NCBI GenBank assembly: GCA_964552675.1
Contig: CAZKHJ010000026.1
Span: 1-38,149, forward strand
From: Sulfurimicrobium sp964552675
Lineage (GTDB): Bacteria > Pseudomonadota > Gammaproteobacteria > Burkholderiales > Sulfuricellaceae
Reading direction: 5' to 3'
DNA length: 38,149 bases
Shown piece after piece: positions 1-8,127 of this stretch. A model generated the notes under the pieces. The model was not told the origin of the DNA, did not search any database, and saw nothing but the letters and a program-made list of their open reading frames with translations. Position 1 is the first letter of the stretch; each line of letters starts with the position of its first letter. The translations under genes and the position numbers were made by a program.

Positions 1-1653
1 ACCACCACCGGCCCGCTCGGCCAGGGCATCACCAACGCCGTCGGCATGGCCATGGCGGAAAAGCTGCTGGCCGCCGAATTCAACAAGCCCGGCCATGAGA
101 TCGTCAACCACAGCACCTACGTGTTCATGGGCGACGGCTGCATGATGGAAGGCATCTCCCACGAAGCCTGCGCGCTGGCCGGCACCTGGGGCCTGGGCAA
201 GCTGACCGCGTTCTGGGACGACAACGGCATCTCCATCGACGGCCACATCGAGGGTTGGTACACCGACGACACCGCCAAGCGCTTCGAAGCCTACGGCTGG
301 CACGTGGTGCGCAACGTCGACGGCCATGACTCCGCCGCCATCGAAGCCGCCGTGCAGGAAGCCAAGAAAGTCACCGACAAGCCCTCCCTGATCTGCTGCA
401 AGACCGTGATCGGCAAAGGCTCCCCCAACAAGGAAGGCACCCACGACGTGCACGGCGCTGCCCTGGGCAACGACGAAGTCGCCGCCACCCGCGCCAACCT
501 GGGCTGGAACCACGGCCCCTTCGAAATTCCCAAGGATGTGTACGAAGGCTGGGACTGCCGCACCAAGGGTGAAGGCCTGGAAAGCCTGTGGAACAACAAG
601 TTTGCCGAATATGCTGCCGCCTTCCCCAAGGAAGCGGCCGAGCTGAAGCGCCGCATGGCCGGCGACCTGCCCGCCAACTGGAAAGACCACGTTGCCGCCT
701 TCCTCAAGGCCACCAACGACAAGGCTGAAACCGTTGCCACCCGCAAGGCTTCCCAGATCGCCATCAACGGCCTGGCCCCGGCCCTGCCCGAATTCGTCGG
801 CGGCTCTGCCGACCTGACCGGCTCCAACCTGACCAACTGGACTGGCTGCCACCATGTCCACGGCAAGAAGCCCGGCAACTACATCAGCTACGGCGTGCGC
901 GAGTTCGGCATGTCCCACATCATGAACGGCATGGCGCTGCACGGCGGCATCCTGCCGTTCGGCGGCACCTTCCTGATGTTCTCGGAATATGCCCGCAACG
1001 CCCTGCGCATGTCCGCCCTGATGAAGCAGCGCGTGATTTACGTGTTTACCCACGACTCCATCGGTCTGGGCGAAGACGGCCCGACCCACCAGCCGGTGGA
1101 ACAGACCGCCACCCTGCGCATGATCCCCAACATGAGCGTGTGGCGTCCGTGCGACACGGTGGAAACCGTGGTCGCCTGGGCCAGCAGCGTGGAGAAGAAA
1201 GATGGCCCGTCCAGCCTGATCCTGTCGCGCCAGAACCTGAACTTCCAGAAGCGCAGCGACGCGCAGATCGCCGCCATCGCCAAGGGCGGTTACGTCCTGG
1301 CCGATGCCGCCAGCGCCAAGCTGGTGCTGATCGCCACCGGCTCCGAAGTGCAGCTGGCGCTGGATGCCAAGAAAGTGCTGGACGAACAGGGCATCGCCAC
1401 CCGCGTGGTCTCCATGCCTTGCACCAACGTCTTCGACAAGCAGGACCAGGCCTACAAGGACAGCGTGCTGCCCAAAGGCGTCAAGCGCGTGGCCATCGAG
1501 GCCGGCGTCAGCGACGGCTGGTACAAGTATGTCGGCGAAGGCGCTGTGGTCGGCATGAACCGCTTCGGCGAATCCGCCCCGGCCGGCGAGCTGTTCAAGG
1601 AATTCGGCTTCACCGTCGAGAACGTGGTCAACACCGCGAAAGGCGTTCTGTAA
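1..1653 (+). CDS. tkt: Transketolase, 5' truncated by window start
   Basis: Transketolase is a thiamine-diphosphate enzyme of the non-oxidative pentose phosphate and Calvin cycles that moves two-carbon ketol units between sugar phosphates in the cytosol. The frame is open from base 1 and gives about 550 residues of a protein normally near 660, so roughly the first 110 codons lie outside the window. Visible motifs in order are TTTGPLGQG at the left edge, the ThDP/Mg motif GDGCMMEG, DDNGISIDG, the conserved GTHDVHG histidine region, then the pyrimidine-domain motifs GSADLTGSN, THDSIGLGEDGPTHQP and RPCD. The first ATG in frame (46) is internal and is not the real start. The gene heads a co-directional run with gap, pgk, pyk and fba, fitting a shared Calvin/glycolysis role. 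Identification is firm; the start is unknown. Confidence 0.97.
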   Translation, partial: TTTGPLGQGITNAVGMAMAEKLLAAEFNKPGHEIVNHSTYVFMGDGCMMEGISHEACALAGTWGLGKLTAFWDDNGISIDGHIEGWYTDDTAKRFEAYGWHVVRNVDGHDSAAIEAAVQEAKKVTDKPSLICCKTVIGKGSPNKEGTHDVHGAALGNDEVAATRANLGWNHGPFEIPKDVYEGWDCRTKGEGLESLWNNKFAEYAAAFPKEAAELKRRMAGDLPANWKDHVAAFLKATNDKAETVATRKASQIAINGLAPALPEFVGGSADLTGSNLTNWTGCHHVHGKKPGNYISYGVREFGMSHIMNGMALHGGILPFGGTFLMFSEYARNALRMSALMKQRVIYVFTHDSIGLGEDGPTHQPVEQTATLRMIPNMSVWRPCDTVETVVAWASSVEKKDGPSSLILSRQNLNFQKRSDAQIAAIAKGGYVLADAASAKLVLIATGSEVQLALDAKKVLDEQGIATRVVSMPCTNVFDKQDQAYKDSVLPKGVKRVAIEAGVSDGWYKYVGEGAVVGMNRFGESAPAGELFKEFGFTVENVVNTAKGVL

Positions 1654-1663
1654 TAAAGCGTTT

Positions 1664-1723
1664 ACCGCAAAGGCGCAAAGACGCAGAGAGAAAAATGTTC
1701 TTTGCGCCTTGGCGCCTTTGCGG
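1664..1723. repeat. Family A octad-repeat hairpin (tkt-gap spacer)
   Basis: The spacer holds two inverted arms built from 8-bp units of the type CGCAAAGG/CGCAAAGA. The left arm is 1664-1689 and the right arm, its near reverse complement, is 1700-1723. A second copy lies in the purH-purD spacer at 9703-9768. It could form a hairpin in the tkt-gap transcript. It lacks a U-tract, so a simple terminator is unlikely. Confidence 0.75.
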
Positions 1724-1762
1724 TTCAGGATTTACCAAATTTATTATCAAGGAGAGTAAAAC

Positions 1763-2761
1763 ATGGCAATTAAAGTTGGTATCAACGGTTTTGGCCGTAT
1801 CGGCCGCATGGTGTTCCGCGCTGTCGCCAAGGATTTCAAAGACATCGAGATTGTCGCCATCAACGACCTGCTCGACCCGGATTACCTGGCCTACATGCTG
1901 AAGTACGACTCCGTGCATGGCCGCTTCAATGGTGACGTTTCTGTCGACGGCGGCAACATGATCGTGAATGGCAAGAAAATCCGCCTGACCGCTGAGCGTG
2001 ACCCGGCCAACCTGAAGTGGAACGAAGTGGGCGCCGACATCGTGATCGACTGCACCGGTTTCTTCCTCACCACCGAATCCTGCCAGGCACACATCAAGGC
2101 CGGCGCCAAGAAAGTGGTTCAGTCCGCTCCTGCGAAAGATGACACCCCGATGTTCGTGTACGGCGTGAACCACGCCAAATACGCCGGTGAAGCCATCGTT
2201 TCTGCCGCTTCCTGCACCACCAACTGCCTGGCCCCGGTTGCCAAGGTGCTGAACGACAACTTCGGTATCAAGCGCGGCCTGATGTCCACCGTGCACGCTG
2301 CCACCGCCACCCAGAAAACTGTTGACGGCCCGTCTTCCAAAGACTGGCGCGGTGGCCGCGGTATTCTGGAAAACATCATTCCGTCCTCCACCGGTGCTGC
2401 CAAGGCTGTGGGCAAGGTGATCCCGGAACTGAACAAGAAACTCACCGGCATGGCCTTCCGCGTCCCGACTTCCGACGTTTCCGTGGTTGACCTGACCGTG
2501 GAACTGAACAAGGAAGCATCCTACGATGACATCTGCAAGGCCATGAAGGCTGCCTCCGAAGGCGCCCTGAAAGGCGTGCTGGGCTACACCGACGAGAAGG
2601 TGGTTTCCACCGATTTCGTTGGCAACAGCGCTCCTTCCACTTTCGACGCCGATGCCGGTATCGCCCTGGACAGCACCTTCGTCAAGGTTGTGGCCTGGTA
2701 CGACAACGAGTACGGCTATACCTGCAACATGCTGCGTCTGGTCGAACACGTCGCCAAGTAA
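1763..2761 (+). CDS. gap: Type I glyceraldehyde-3-phosphate dehydrogenase
   Basis: This enzyme interconverts glyceraldehyde 3-phosphate and 1,3-bisphosphoglycerate with NAD(P), in glycolysis or the reductive direction of the Calvin cycle. The 332-aa length is typical. The N-terminal Rossmann motif INGFGRIGR (residues 7-15) binds the nucleotide. The catalytic cysteine is C151 in SAASCTTNC, and H178 in STVHA is the usual base. The C-terminal block WYDNEYGYTCNMLRL is canonical. The ATG follows a strong AAGGAG ribosome site. The gene sits 109 bp after tkt, the gap being filled by a family A repeat, and 143 bp before pgk, filled by a family B repeat. Cofactor preference cannot be settled by eye. 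Confidence 0.97.
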   Translation: MAIKVGINGFGRIGRMVFRAVAKDFKDIEIVAINDLLDPDYLAYMLKYDSVHGRFNGDVSVDGGNMIVNGKKIRLTAERDPANLKWNEVGADIVIDCTGFFLTTESCQAHIKAGAKKVVQSAPAKDDTPMFVYGVNHAKYAGEAIVSAASCTTNCLAPVAKVLNDNFGIKRGLMSTVHAATATQKTVDGPSSKDWRGGRGILENIIPSSTGAAKAVGKVIPELNKKLTGMAFRVPTSDVSVVDLTVELNKEASYDDICKAMKAASEGALKGVLGYTDEKVVSTDFVGNSAPSTFDADAGIALDSTFVKVVAWYDNEYGYTCNMLRLVEHVAK

Positions 2762-2767
2762 CCGGCC

Positions 2768-2879
2768 CGTGAGGGGTGAGGCGAGAGGAGTGAGGCGGAA
2801 TCTCACTCCCAACTTCGTCTCTCCCCTTACGCCTCACGATCTTGTGAGGTGTAAGGCATAGGCTCACCTATCCCTTACA
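2768..2879. repeat. Family B heptad-repeat hairpin (gap-pgk spacer)
   Basis: The left part (about 2768-2799) reads as successive 7-bp units GTGAGGG, GTGAGGC, GAGAGGA, GTGAGGC. The right part (about 2804-2841) carries reverse-complement units such as GTGAGGC and GTAAGGG, and a further degenerate set follows to about 2879. The same family fills the pgk-pyk spacer at 4087-4160. There is no convincing ORF inside. Confidence 0.72.
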
Positions 2880-2904
2880 CCTTAATTTATACAGGAGCTA
2901 GACC

Positions 2905-4089
2905 ATGTCCGTAATCCGCATGACCGATCTTGATCTCAAGGGCAAACGCGTATTCATCCGCGCCGACCTGAACGTGCCCGTCAAGGACGGCAAAGTCACT
3001 TCCGACGCACGCATCACCGCTTCCATGCCAACCATCGAGCACGCCATGAAGGCTGGTGCCAAAGTGATGGTGACCTCCCACCTGGGCCGCCCGACTGAAG
3101 GTGAATTCTCCGAGGAAAACTCCCTCAAGCCCGTGGCCAACGTGATGTCCGCCAAGCTGGGCAAGCCGGTGCGCGTGATCCGCGACTGGGTCGACGGCGG
3201 CTTTGAAGTGGCCGAAGGCGAAGTGGTGCTGCTGGAGAACTGCCGCATCAACAAGGGCGAGAAGAAGAACGTCGAGGAAACCGCCAAGAAATACGCCGCC
3301 CTGTGCGACGTGTTCGTGATGGACGCCTTCGGCACCGCCCACCGCGCCGAAGCCTCCACCTACGGCGTGGCCCAGTTTGCCCCGGTGGCCTGCGCCGGCA
3401 TCCTGCTGACCGAGGAACTGGACGCCCTGACCAAGGCGCTGCTCAGCCCGGCCCGCCCGATGGTCGCCATCGTCGGCGGCTCCAAGGTTTCCACCAAGCT
3501 GACCGTGCTTGAGTCGCTATCCGAGAAAGTGGACCAGATGGTGGTCGGCGGCGGTATCGCCAATACCTTCCTGGCTGCGACCGGCAAGAACGTCGGCAAA
3601 TCGCTGTGTGAAACCGACCTGATTCCTACTGCGCAGGCCCTGATGAAGAAGATGAGCGCACGCGGCGCCACCATCCCGGTGGCTGTGGATGTGGTGTGTG
3701 GCAAGCAGTTCGATGCCAACGAACCGGCCGTGCTGAAGGACGCCGGCGCGGTTGCCGACGACGACATGATTTTCGACATCGGCCCGAAATCGGCCCAGGA
3801 ACTCGTCGACATCATTATGAAGGCGGGCACCGTGGTGTGGAACGGCCCGGTCGGCGTGTTCGAATTCGACCAGTTCGGCGCAGGCACCAAGGCCATCGCC
3901 ATGGCTATCGCCAACACCAAGGCTTTCACCCTGGCCGGCGGCGGCGACACCATTGCCGCCATCCAGAAATATGACATCTACGACAAGGTTTCCTACATCT
4001 CCACTGCTGGCGGCGCCTTCCTCGAATTCCTCGAAGGCAAGAAACTGCCTGCTGTCGATATTCTCGAACAGCGCGCGCAAGCCAAGTGA
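2905..4089 (+). CDS. pgk: Phosphoglycerate kinase
   Basis: Phosphoglycerate kinase transfers phosphate between 1,3-bisphosphoglycerate and ADP (reverse in CO2 fixation). At 394 aa it has normal bacterial length. N-terminal substrate-binding motifs are RADLNVPVKDG (residues 19-29) and SHLGRP; GTAHRAEAST follows near residue 143. The C-terminal nucleotide domain shows VGGSKVSTK, the hinge WNGPVGVFE and the glycine-rich AGGGDTIAA. The ATG is preceded by CAGGAGC. It lies between gap and pyk in the carbon operon and is separated from both by heptad-repeat spacers. Confidence 0.97.
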   Translation: MSVIRMTDLDLKGKRVFIRADLNVPVKDGKVTSDARITASMPTIEHAMKAGAKVMVTSHLGRPTEGEFSEENSLKPVANVMSAKLGKPVRVIRDWVDGGFEVAEGEVVLLENCRINKGEKKNVEETAKKYAALCDVFVMDAFGTAHRAEASTYGVAQFAPVACAGILLTEELDALTKALLSPARPMVAIVGGSKVSTKLTVLESLSEKVDQMVVGGGIANTFLAATGKNVGKSLCETDLIPTAQALMKKMSARGATIPVAVDVVCGKQFDANEPAVLKDAGAVADDDMIFDIGPKSAQELVDIIMKAGTVVWNGPVGVFEFDQFGAGTKAIAMAIANTKAFTLAGGGDTIAAIQKYDIYDKVSYISTAGGAFLEFLEGKKLPAVDILEQRAQAK

Positions 4090-4160
4090 GGAGATAGAAG
4101 AGAGGAGTGAGGCACGTAGAGCGGGTTTTGCCCCTCACCCCTTACTCCTCGCTTCTCACC
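4087..4160. repeat. Family B heptad-repeat hairpin (pgk-pyk spacer)
   Basis: Immediately at the pgk stop, the left arm reads GTGAGGA, GATAGAA, GAGAGGA, GTGAGGC (4087-4114). The right arm (about 4130-4160) on the minus strand reads GTGAGAA, GCGAGGA, GTAAGGG, GTGAGGG. The two arms are complementary in register. The element fills the whole spacer up to the pyk start at 4165, leaving no obvious Shine-Dalgarno for pyk. Confidence 0.75.
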
Positions 4161-4164
4161 ATCA

Positions 4165-5598
4165 ATGATACGCAGAACTAAAATAGTAGCGACGCTCGGC
4201 CCTTCGTCAAATGACCCCAAGGTGCTGGATCGCCTGATTGAAGCCGGAATTGACGTAGTACGCCTGAATTTTTCCCACGGCAAGCCAGAAGACCATATCC
4301 AGCGCGCCGAGATGGTGCGTTCCCTCGCCCGTGCCCGTGGTCGTGCAGTGGGCGTGCTGGTGGATCTGCAGGGTCCAAAAATCCGTATCGGCAAGTTTGA
4401 AAACGGCAAGATCACCCTGAAAAATGGTGATAGCTTTATTCTTGATGCTGACTGTGAACTGGGTAACCAGGATCGTGTCGGCCTGGATTACAAGGATCTG
4501 CCCCGTGATGTGGGGCGCGGTTCCACCCTGCTGCTGGACGATGGGCGTATTGTGATGTGGGTTGAAGAAGTGCGTGGCAATGAGATTATTTGCCAGGTTC
4601 GCCAGGGCGGGGTGCTGTCCAACAACAAGGGTATCAACCGTCAGGGTGGGGGGTTGTCCGCTGCGGCGCTGACCGACAAGGACAAGGAAGACATCAAGAC
4701 TGCCGCAGAGCTGAAGGCTGACTACATTGCCGTGTCGTTTCCGCGCAATGCTGCCGACATGAAGCTGGCGCGTGACCTGATGGTCGCCGCTGGCGGACAC
4801 AGCCTGCTGGTGGCGAAGATCGAGCGCGCCGAGGCCATTCCGGCGCTGGAAGAAATTCTCGATGCTTCCGATGCCATCATGGTGGCGCGTGGTGATCTGG
4901 GCGTGGAAGTGGGTGATGCTGCCGTTCCCGCGTTGCAGAAAAAAATGATCCGCATGGCGCGCGAGCGTAACAAGCTGGCGATCACCGCGACGCAGATGAT
5001 GGAATCCATGATCACCAGTCCGATTCCGACGCGAGCCGAAGTGTCCGATGTGGCCAATGCCGTCATTGACGGCACCGATGCGGTCATGCTGTCGGCAGAA
5101 ACCGCTGCCGGCCAGTATCCGATCGAAGCAGTGCAGGCAATGGATCGGGTATGCGTGGAAGTGGAAAAGGAAATCGAGATTTCTCCTGCCAGTATGCGCA
5201 TGACGCGCCAGGTTGGCCCGATTGATGAATCCATCGCCATGGCCGCGATCTATACCGCCAACCACCTGAAAGTGAAGGCGATCGCCGCCTTGACCCAGTC
5301 CGGCTCGACCGCATTGTGGATGTCGCGGATTTCAACTGCCGTCCCGATCTACGCCTTGACACCTCAGGTGGAAACCCGTAGAAAAGTGACCTTGTTTCGA
5401 GGCGTCTACCCGATCAATTTCAAGATGTTCACCCATGATCCAGAATTGCTGCTGCGCGAGGCGGAAGACGAATTGCGTCGTCGCGGCGCGGTGCGCGACG
5501 GCGACATGATCGTGCTCACCATCGGCGAGCCAATCGGGAAATCGGGGGGCACCAATACCATGAAGATCGTTAAGGTAGGCGAACACCGCAAGGCCTGA
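4165..5598 (+). CDS. pyk: Pyruvate kinase
   Basis: Pyruvate kinase makes pyruvate and ATP from phosphoenolpyruvate, the last step of lower glycolysis. The 477-aa protein begins MIRRTKIVATLGPSS, the classic start of the family. Other landmarks are NFSHG, LQGPKIRIGKF, the catalytic-lysine segment AKIERAEAI, ARGDLGVEVG and ITATQMMESM. A full C-terminal domain is present. The ATG lies just after a family B repeat and has no clear ribosome site, so its translation may depend on coupling or on the repeat structure (inference). Pairing pyk with Calvin-cycle enzymes links CO2 fixation to pyruvate formation. Confidence 0.97.
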   Translation: MIRRTKIVATLGPSSNDPKVLDRLIEAGIDVVRLNFSHGKPEDHIQRAEMVRSLARARGRAVGVLVDLQGPKIRIGKFENGKITLKNGDSFILDADCELGNQDRVGLDYKDLPRDVGRGSTLLLDDGRIVMWVEEVRGNEIICQVRQGGVLSNNKGINRQGGGLSAAALTDKDKEDIKTAAELKADYIAVSFPRNAADMKLARDLMVAAGGHSLLVAKIERAEAIPALEEILDASDAIMVARGDLGVEVGDAAVPALQKKMIRMARERNKLAITATQMMESMITSPIPTRAEVSDVANAVIDGTDAVMLSAETAAGQYPIEAVQAMDRVCVEVEKEIEISPASMRMTRQVGPIDESIAMAAIYTANHLKVKAIAALTQSGSTALWMSRISTAVPIYALTPQVETRRKVTLFRGVYPINFKMFTHDPELLLREAEDELRRRGAVRDGDMIVLTIGEPIGKSGGTNTMKIVKVGEHRKA

Positions 5599-5638
5599 GT
5601 GCCCCCATTTTTTGCTGAATTTTTTAAGGAGATAAACC

Positions 5639-6703
5639 ATGGCATTAGTATCAATGCGTCAACTGCTGGACCACGCCGCCGAGAATGGCTACGGCCTGCC
5701 GGCGTTCAACGTCAACAACCTGGAGCAGGTGCAGGCGATCATGCAGGCTGCCGACGAATGCAACAGCCCGGTGATCATGCAGGGTTCCGCTGGTGCCCGC
5801 AAATATGCCGGTGAAGCCTTCCTGCGCCATCTCATCGATGCTGCTGTCGAAGCCTATCCGCACATTCCGGTGGTGATGCACCAGGATCACGGCGCTTCCC
5901 CGGCAGTGTGTATCAACGCCATCCGCTCCGGCTTCTCCAGCGTGATGATGGACGGTTCCCTGATGGAAGACGGCAAGACCCCTTCCAGCTTCGAATATAA
6001 CGTGGATGTCACGCGCAAGGTGGTGGAAATGTCCCACGCCGTCGGCGTTTCCGTGGAAGGTGAGCTGGGCTGCCTGGGCTCCCTGGAGTCCGGTCACGGC
6101 GAGAAGGAAGACGGCCACGGCGCGGAAGGCGTGCTGACCATGGACCAGTTGCTGACCGATCCCAACGAAGCGGCGGAATTCGTCAAGGCCACCGGCGTGG
6201 ATGCGCTGGCCATCGCCATCGGCACTTCCCACGGCGCCTACAAGTTTACCCGTCCGCCCACTGGCGACGTGCTGGCGATTTCCCGCATCAAGGAAATCCA
6301 TGCCCGCATTCCCAATACCCATCTGGTGATGCACGGTTCTTCCTCCGTGCCGCAGGAATGGCTCAAGATCATCAACGAATTCGGCGGCACCATGCCCCAG
6401 ACCTACGGTGTGCCAGTCGAGGAAATCGTCGAGGGGATCAAGCACGGCGTGCGCAAGGTGAACATCGACACTGACCTGCGCATGGCTTCCACCGGCGCCA
6501 TCCGCAAGTACCTGGCCGAAAACACCAAGGATTTCGATCCGCGCAAATTTTACGCCGTGGCCATGAAGGCGATGAAAGAAATCTGCAAGGCACGCTTTGA
6601 AGCCTTCGGCTCTGCCGGCAACGCCGACAAGATCAAGCCGATCATGCTCGACAAGGTCGCAACCATGTATGCCAAGGGCGAGCTCAAGGCTGTTGTGAAA
6701 TAA
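5639..6703 (+). CDS. fba: Class II fructose-bisphosphate aldolase, Calvin type
   Basis: This zinc aldolase joins dihydroxyacetone phosphate to glyceraldehyde 3-phosphate (or erythrose 4-phosphate) in gluconeogenesis and the Calvin cycle. The 354-aa length and the segment ELGCLGSLESGHGEKEDGHG are typical of the CbbA-like class II subgroup. H81-Q-D83-H84 matches the zinc/catalytic motif; a later HGSSSVPQEW and NIDTDLRMA are also conserved. The ATG follows AAGGAG at good spacing. It is the last gene of the carbon operon and is followed by a strong terminator. Confidence 0.96.
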   Translation: MALVSMRQLLDHAAENGYGLPAFNVNNLEQVQAIMQAADECNSPVIMQGSAGARKYAGEAFLRHLIDAAVEAYPHIPVVMHQDHGASPAVCINAIRSGFSSVMMDGSLMEDGKTPSSFEYNVDVTRKVVEMSHAVGVSVEGELGCLGSLESGHGEKEDGHGAEGVLTMDQLLTDPNEAAEFVKATGVDALAIAIGTSHGAYKFTRPPTGDVLAISRIKEIHARIPNTHLVMHGSSSVPQEWLKIINEFGGTMPQTYGVPVEEIVEGIKHGVRKVNIDTDLRMASTGAIRKYLAENTKDFDPRKFYAVAMKAMKEICKARFEAFGSAGNADKIKPIMLDKVATMYAKGELKAVVK

Positions 6704-6718
6704 GCTGTTGTAATAACG

Positions 6719-6748
6719 CAAAAAAGGCGGCCAGGTGCCGCCTTTTTT
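6719..6748 (+). terminator. Rho-independent terminator after fba
   Basis: A perfect 6-bp GC stem, GGCGGC (6726-6731) and GCCGCC (6737-6742), has a 5-nt loop. It is flanked by an A-tract and followed by six Ts (6743-6748). The A/T flanks extend the stem and would let it work on either strand. It marks the end of the carbon operon. Confidence 0.92.
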
Positions 6749-6828
6749 GTTGTCCGGGAGCAATCGACGCCTTTTTATGGGACAGGAAACGGTATAAAAT
6801 TACGCCCTTCCCCATACCGCGCCACACC

Positions 6829-7842
6829 ATGAAAATCGGGCCCTATCCGCTCAAGAACAAGCTCATTGTCGCTCCCATGGCGGGGGTGACGGATCGCCCT
6901 TTCCGTCAGCTATGCAAGCTGATGGGGGCGGGCATGGCGGTGTCCGAAATGGTAACCAGCAATTCGCTGTTGTATGGCAGCGCCAAGACGCTGCGCCGCG
7001 CCAACCATGATGGCGAAGTGGAGCCTATTGCGGTGCAGATTGCCGGTGCTGACCCCGCCATGCTGGCTGAAGCCGCTAAATATAATGTTGACCTGGGTGC
7101 CCAGATTGTAGACATCAATATGGGCTGTCCGGCCAAGAAAGTATGCAATGTCATGGCCGGTTCGGCCTTGTTGCAGGACGAGGCCCTGGTGGCGCGTATT
7201 CTTGAAGCGGTGGTGAAGGCGGTGAACGTGCCGGTGACGCTGAAAATTCGCACCGGCTGGAGCCGTGATAACCGCAATGCGCTGAATATCGCGCGTATCG
7301 CTGAAGCGTCCGGTATCCAGTCGCTTGCCATTCATGGGCGGACGCGCGCCTGTGGCTATTCCGGTTCTGCGGAGTACGACACCATCGCGGTGGTGAAAAA
7401 GCACATCGGTATTCCGGTGGTGGCCAATGGCGATATCACCACGCCGGAAAAAGCCCGATTCGTGCTCGAACATACTGGCGCGGATGCCGTCATGATCGGC
7501 CGAGCCGCCATGGGCCGGCCATGGATTTTCCGTGAGATCGACCATTATCTGCAAACCGGTCGCCATTTGCCGCCCCCCGAGGTGGCTGAAATTCACCGTG
7601 TGCTGATTGGCCACCTGCATGATCTGTATGCCTTTTATGGCGAATACACTGGCCTGCGCATGGCGCGCAAGCATATTTCCTGGTACACCAGAGGTCTTGC
7701 CGGGTCGGCCAGCTTCCGTCATGCCATGAACCAGCTCCCGACAGTGGAACAACAGTTGTCAGCGGTGGAGGCTTTCTTTGCCGAACTGGGTACGCATTCG
7801 ATCCATCTGACCTACGATTCAGAAGAGCTGGCGGCGGCTTAG
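6829..7842 (+). CDS. dusB: tRNA-dihydrouridine synthase B
   Basis: DusB is an FMN flavoenzyme that reduces specific uridines in the tRNA D-loop to dihydrouridine using NADPH. The 337-aa protein shows the FMN motif APMAGVTDRPFRQL (residues 15-28), the catalytic cysteine C100 in NMGCP, KIRTGW, the IHGRTR motif and VMIGRAAMGRPW. Placement directly upstream of fis is the classic dusB-fis arrangement. A TATAAA about 35 bp upstream of the ATG could be a -10 element, but no matching -35 was seen. Confidence 0.96.
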   Translation: MKIGPYPLKNKLIVAPMAGVTDRPFRQLCKLMGAGMAVSEMVTSNSLLYGSAKTLRRANHDGEVEPIAVQIAGADPAMLAEAAKYNVDLGAQIVDINMGCPAKKVCNVMAGSALLQDEALVARILEAVVKAVNVPVTLKIRTGWSRDNRNALNIARIAEASGIQSLAIHGRTRACGYSGSAEYDTIAVVKKHIGIPVVANGDITTPEKARFVLEHTGADAVMIGRAAMGRPWIFREIDHYLQTGRHLPPPEVAEIHRVLIGHLHDLYAFYGEYTGLRMARKHISWYTRGLAGSASFRHAMNQLPTVEQQLSAVEAFFAELGTHSIHLTYDSEELAAA

Positions 7843-7876
7843 CCGTGCCCGTTCAGAACTTAAGGTATATCGCAGC

Positions 7877-8113
7877 ATGATCAACGAAAATGAAATGGCA
7901 GCCTGTGTACGCAAGGCAATGGATCAGTATTTTTCCGATCTCGATGGCGAGAAGCCCTGCGCGATTTATGACATGGTAGTGAGTTGCGTCGAGAAACCGT
8001 TGCTGGAAGTGATCCTCGGCCATGCACAGGGCAATCAGACCAAGGCTGCCGAATTGCTCGGCATTAACCGCAATACCCTGCGCAAGAAAATGCAGGCGTA
8101 CGGCATCAAATAA
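7877..8113 (+). CDS. fis: Fis-family nucleoid/DNA-binding protein
   Basis: Fis is a small dimeric nucleoid protein that bends DNA and modulates rRNA, recombination and growth-phase genes. The 78-aa product has the characteristic C-terminal helix-turn-helix NQTKAAELLGINRNTLRKKM (about residues 53-72). It is shorter than the 98-aa enterobacterial protein, which is usual outside the gammaproteobacteria. It lies 34 bp after dusB in the expected operon. An in-frame ATG six codons later is an alternative start. Confidence 0.93.
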   Translation: MINENEMAACVRKAMDQYFSDLDGEKPCAIYDMVVSCVEKPLLEVILGHAQGNQTKAAELLGINRNTLRKKMQAYGIK

Positions 8114-8127
8114 ATCAGGTATCCATT

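Noticed and set aside
1140..1901. 253-codon plus-strand frame across the tkt end and gap start
   Set aside because: It is an out-of-frame shadow of two certain genes and is arginine-rich low-complexity translation.
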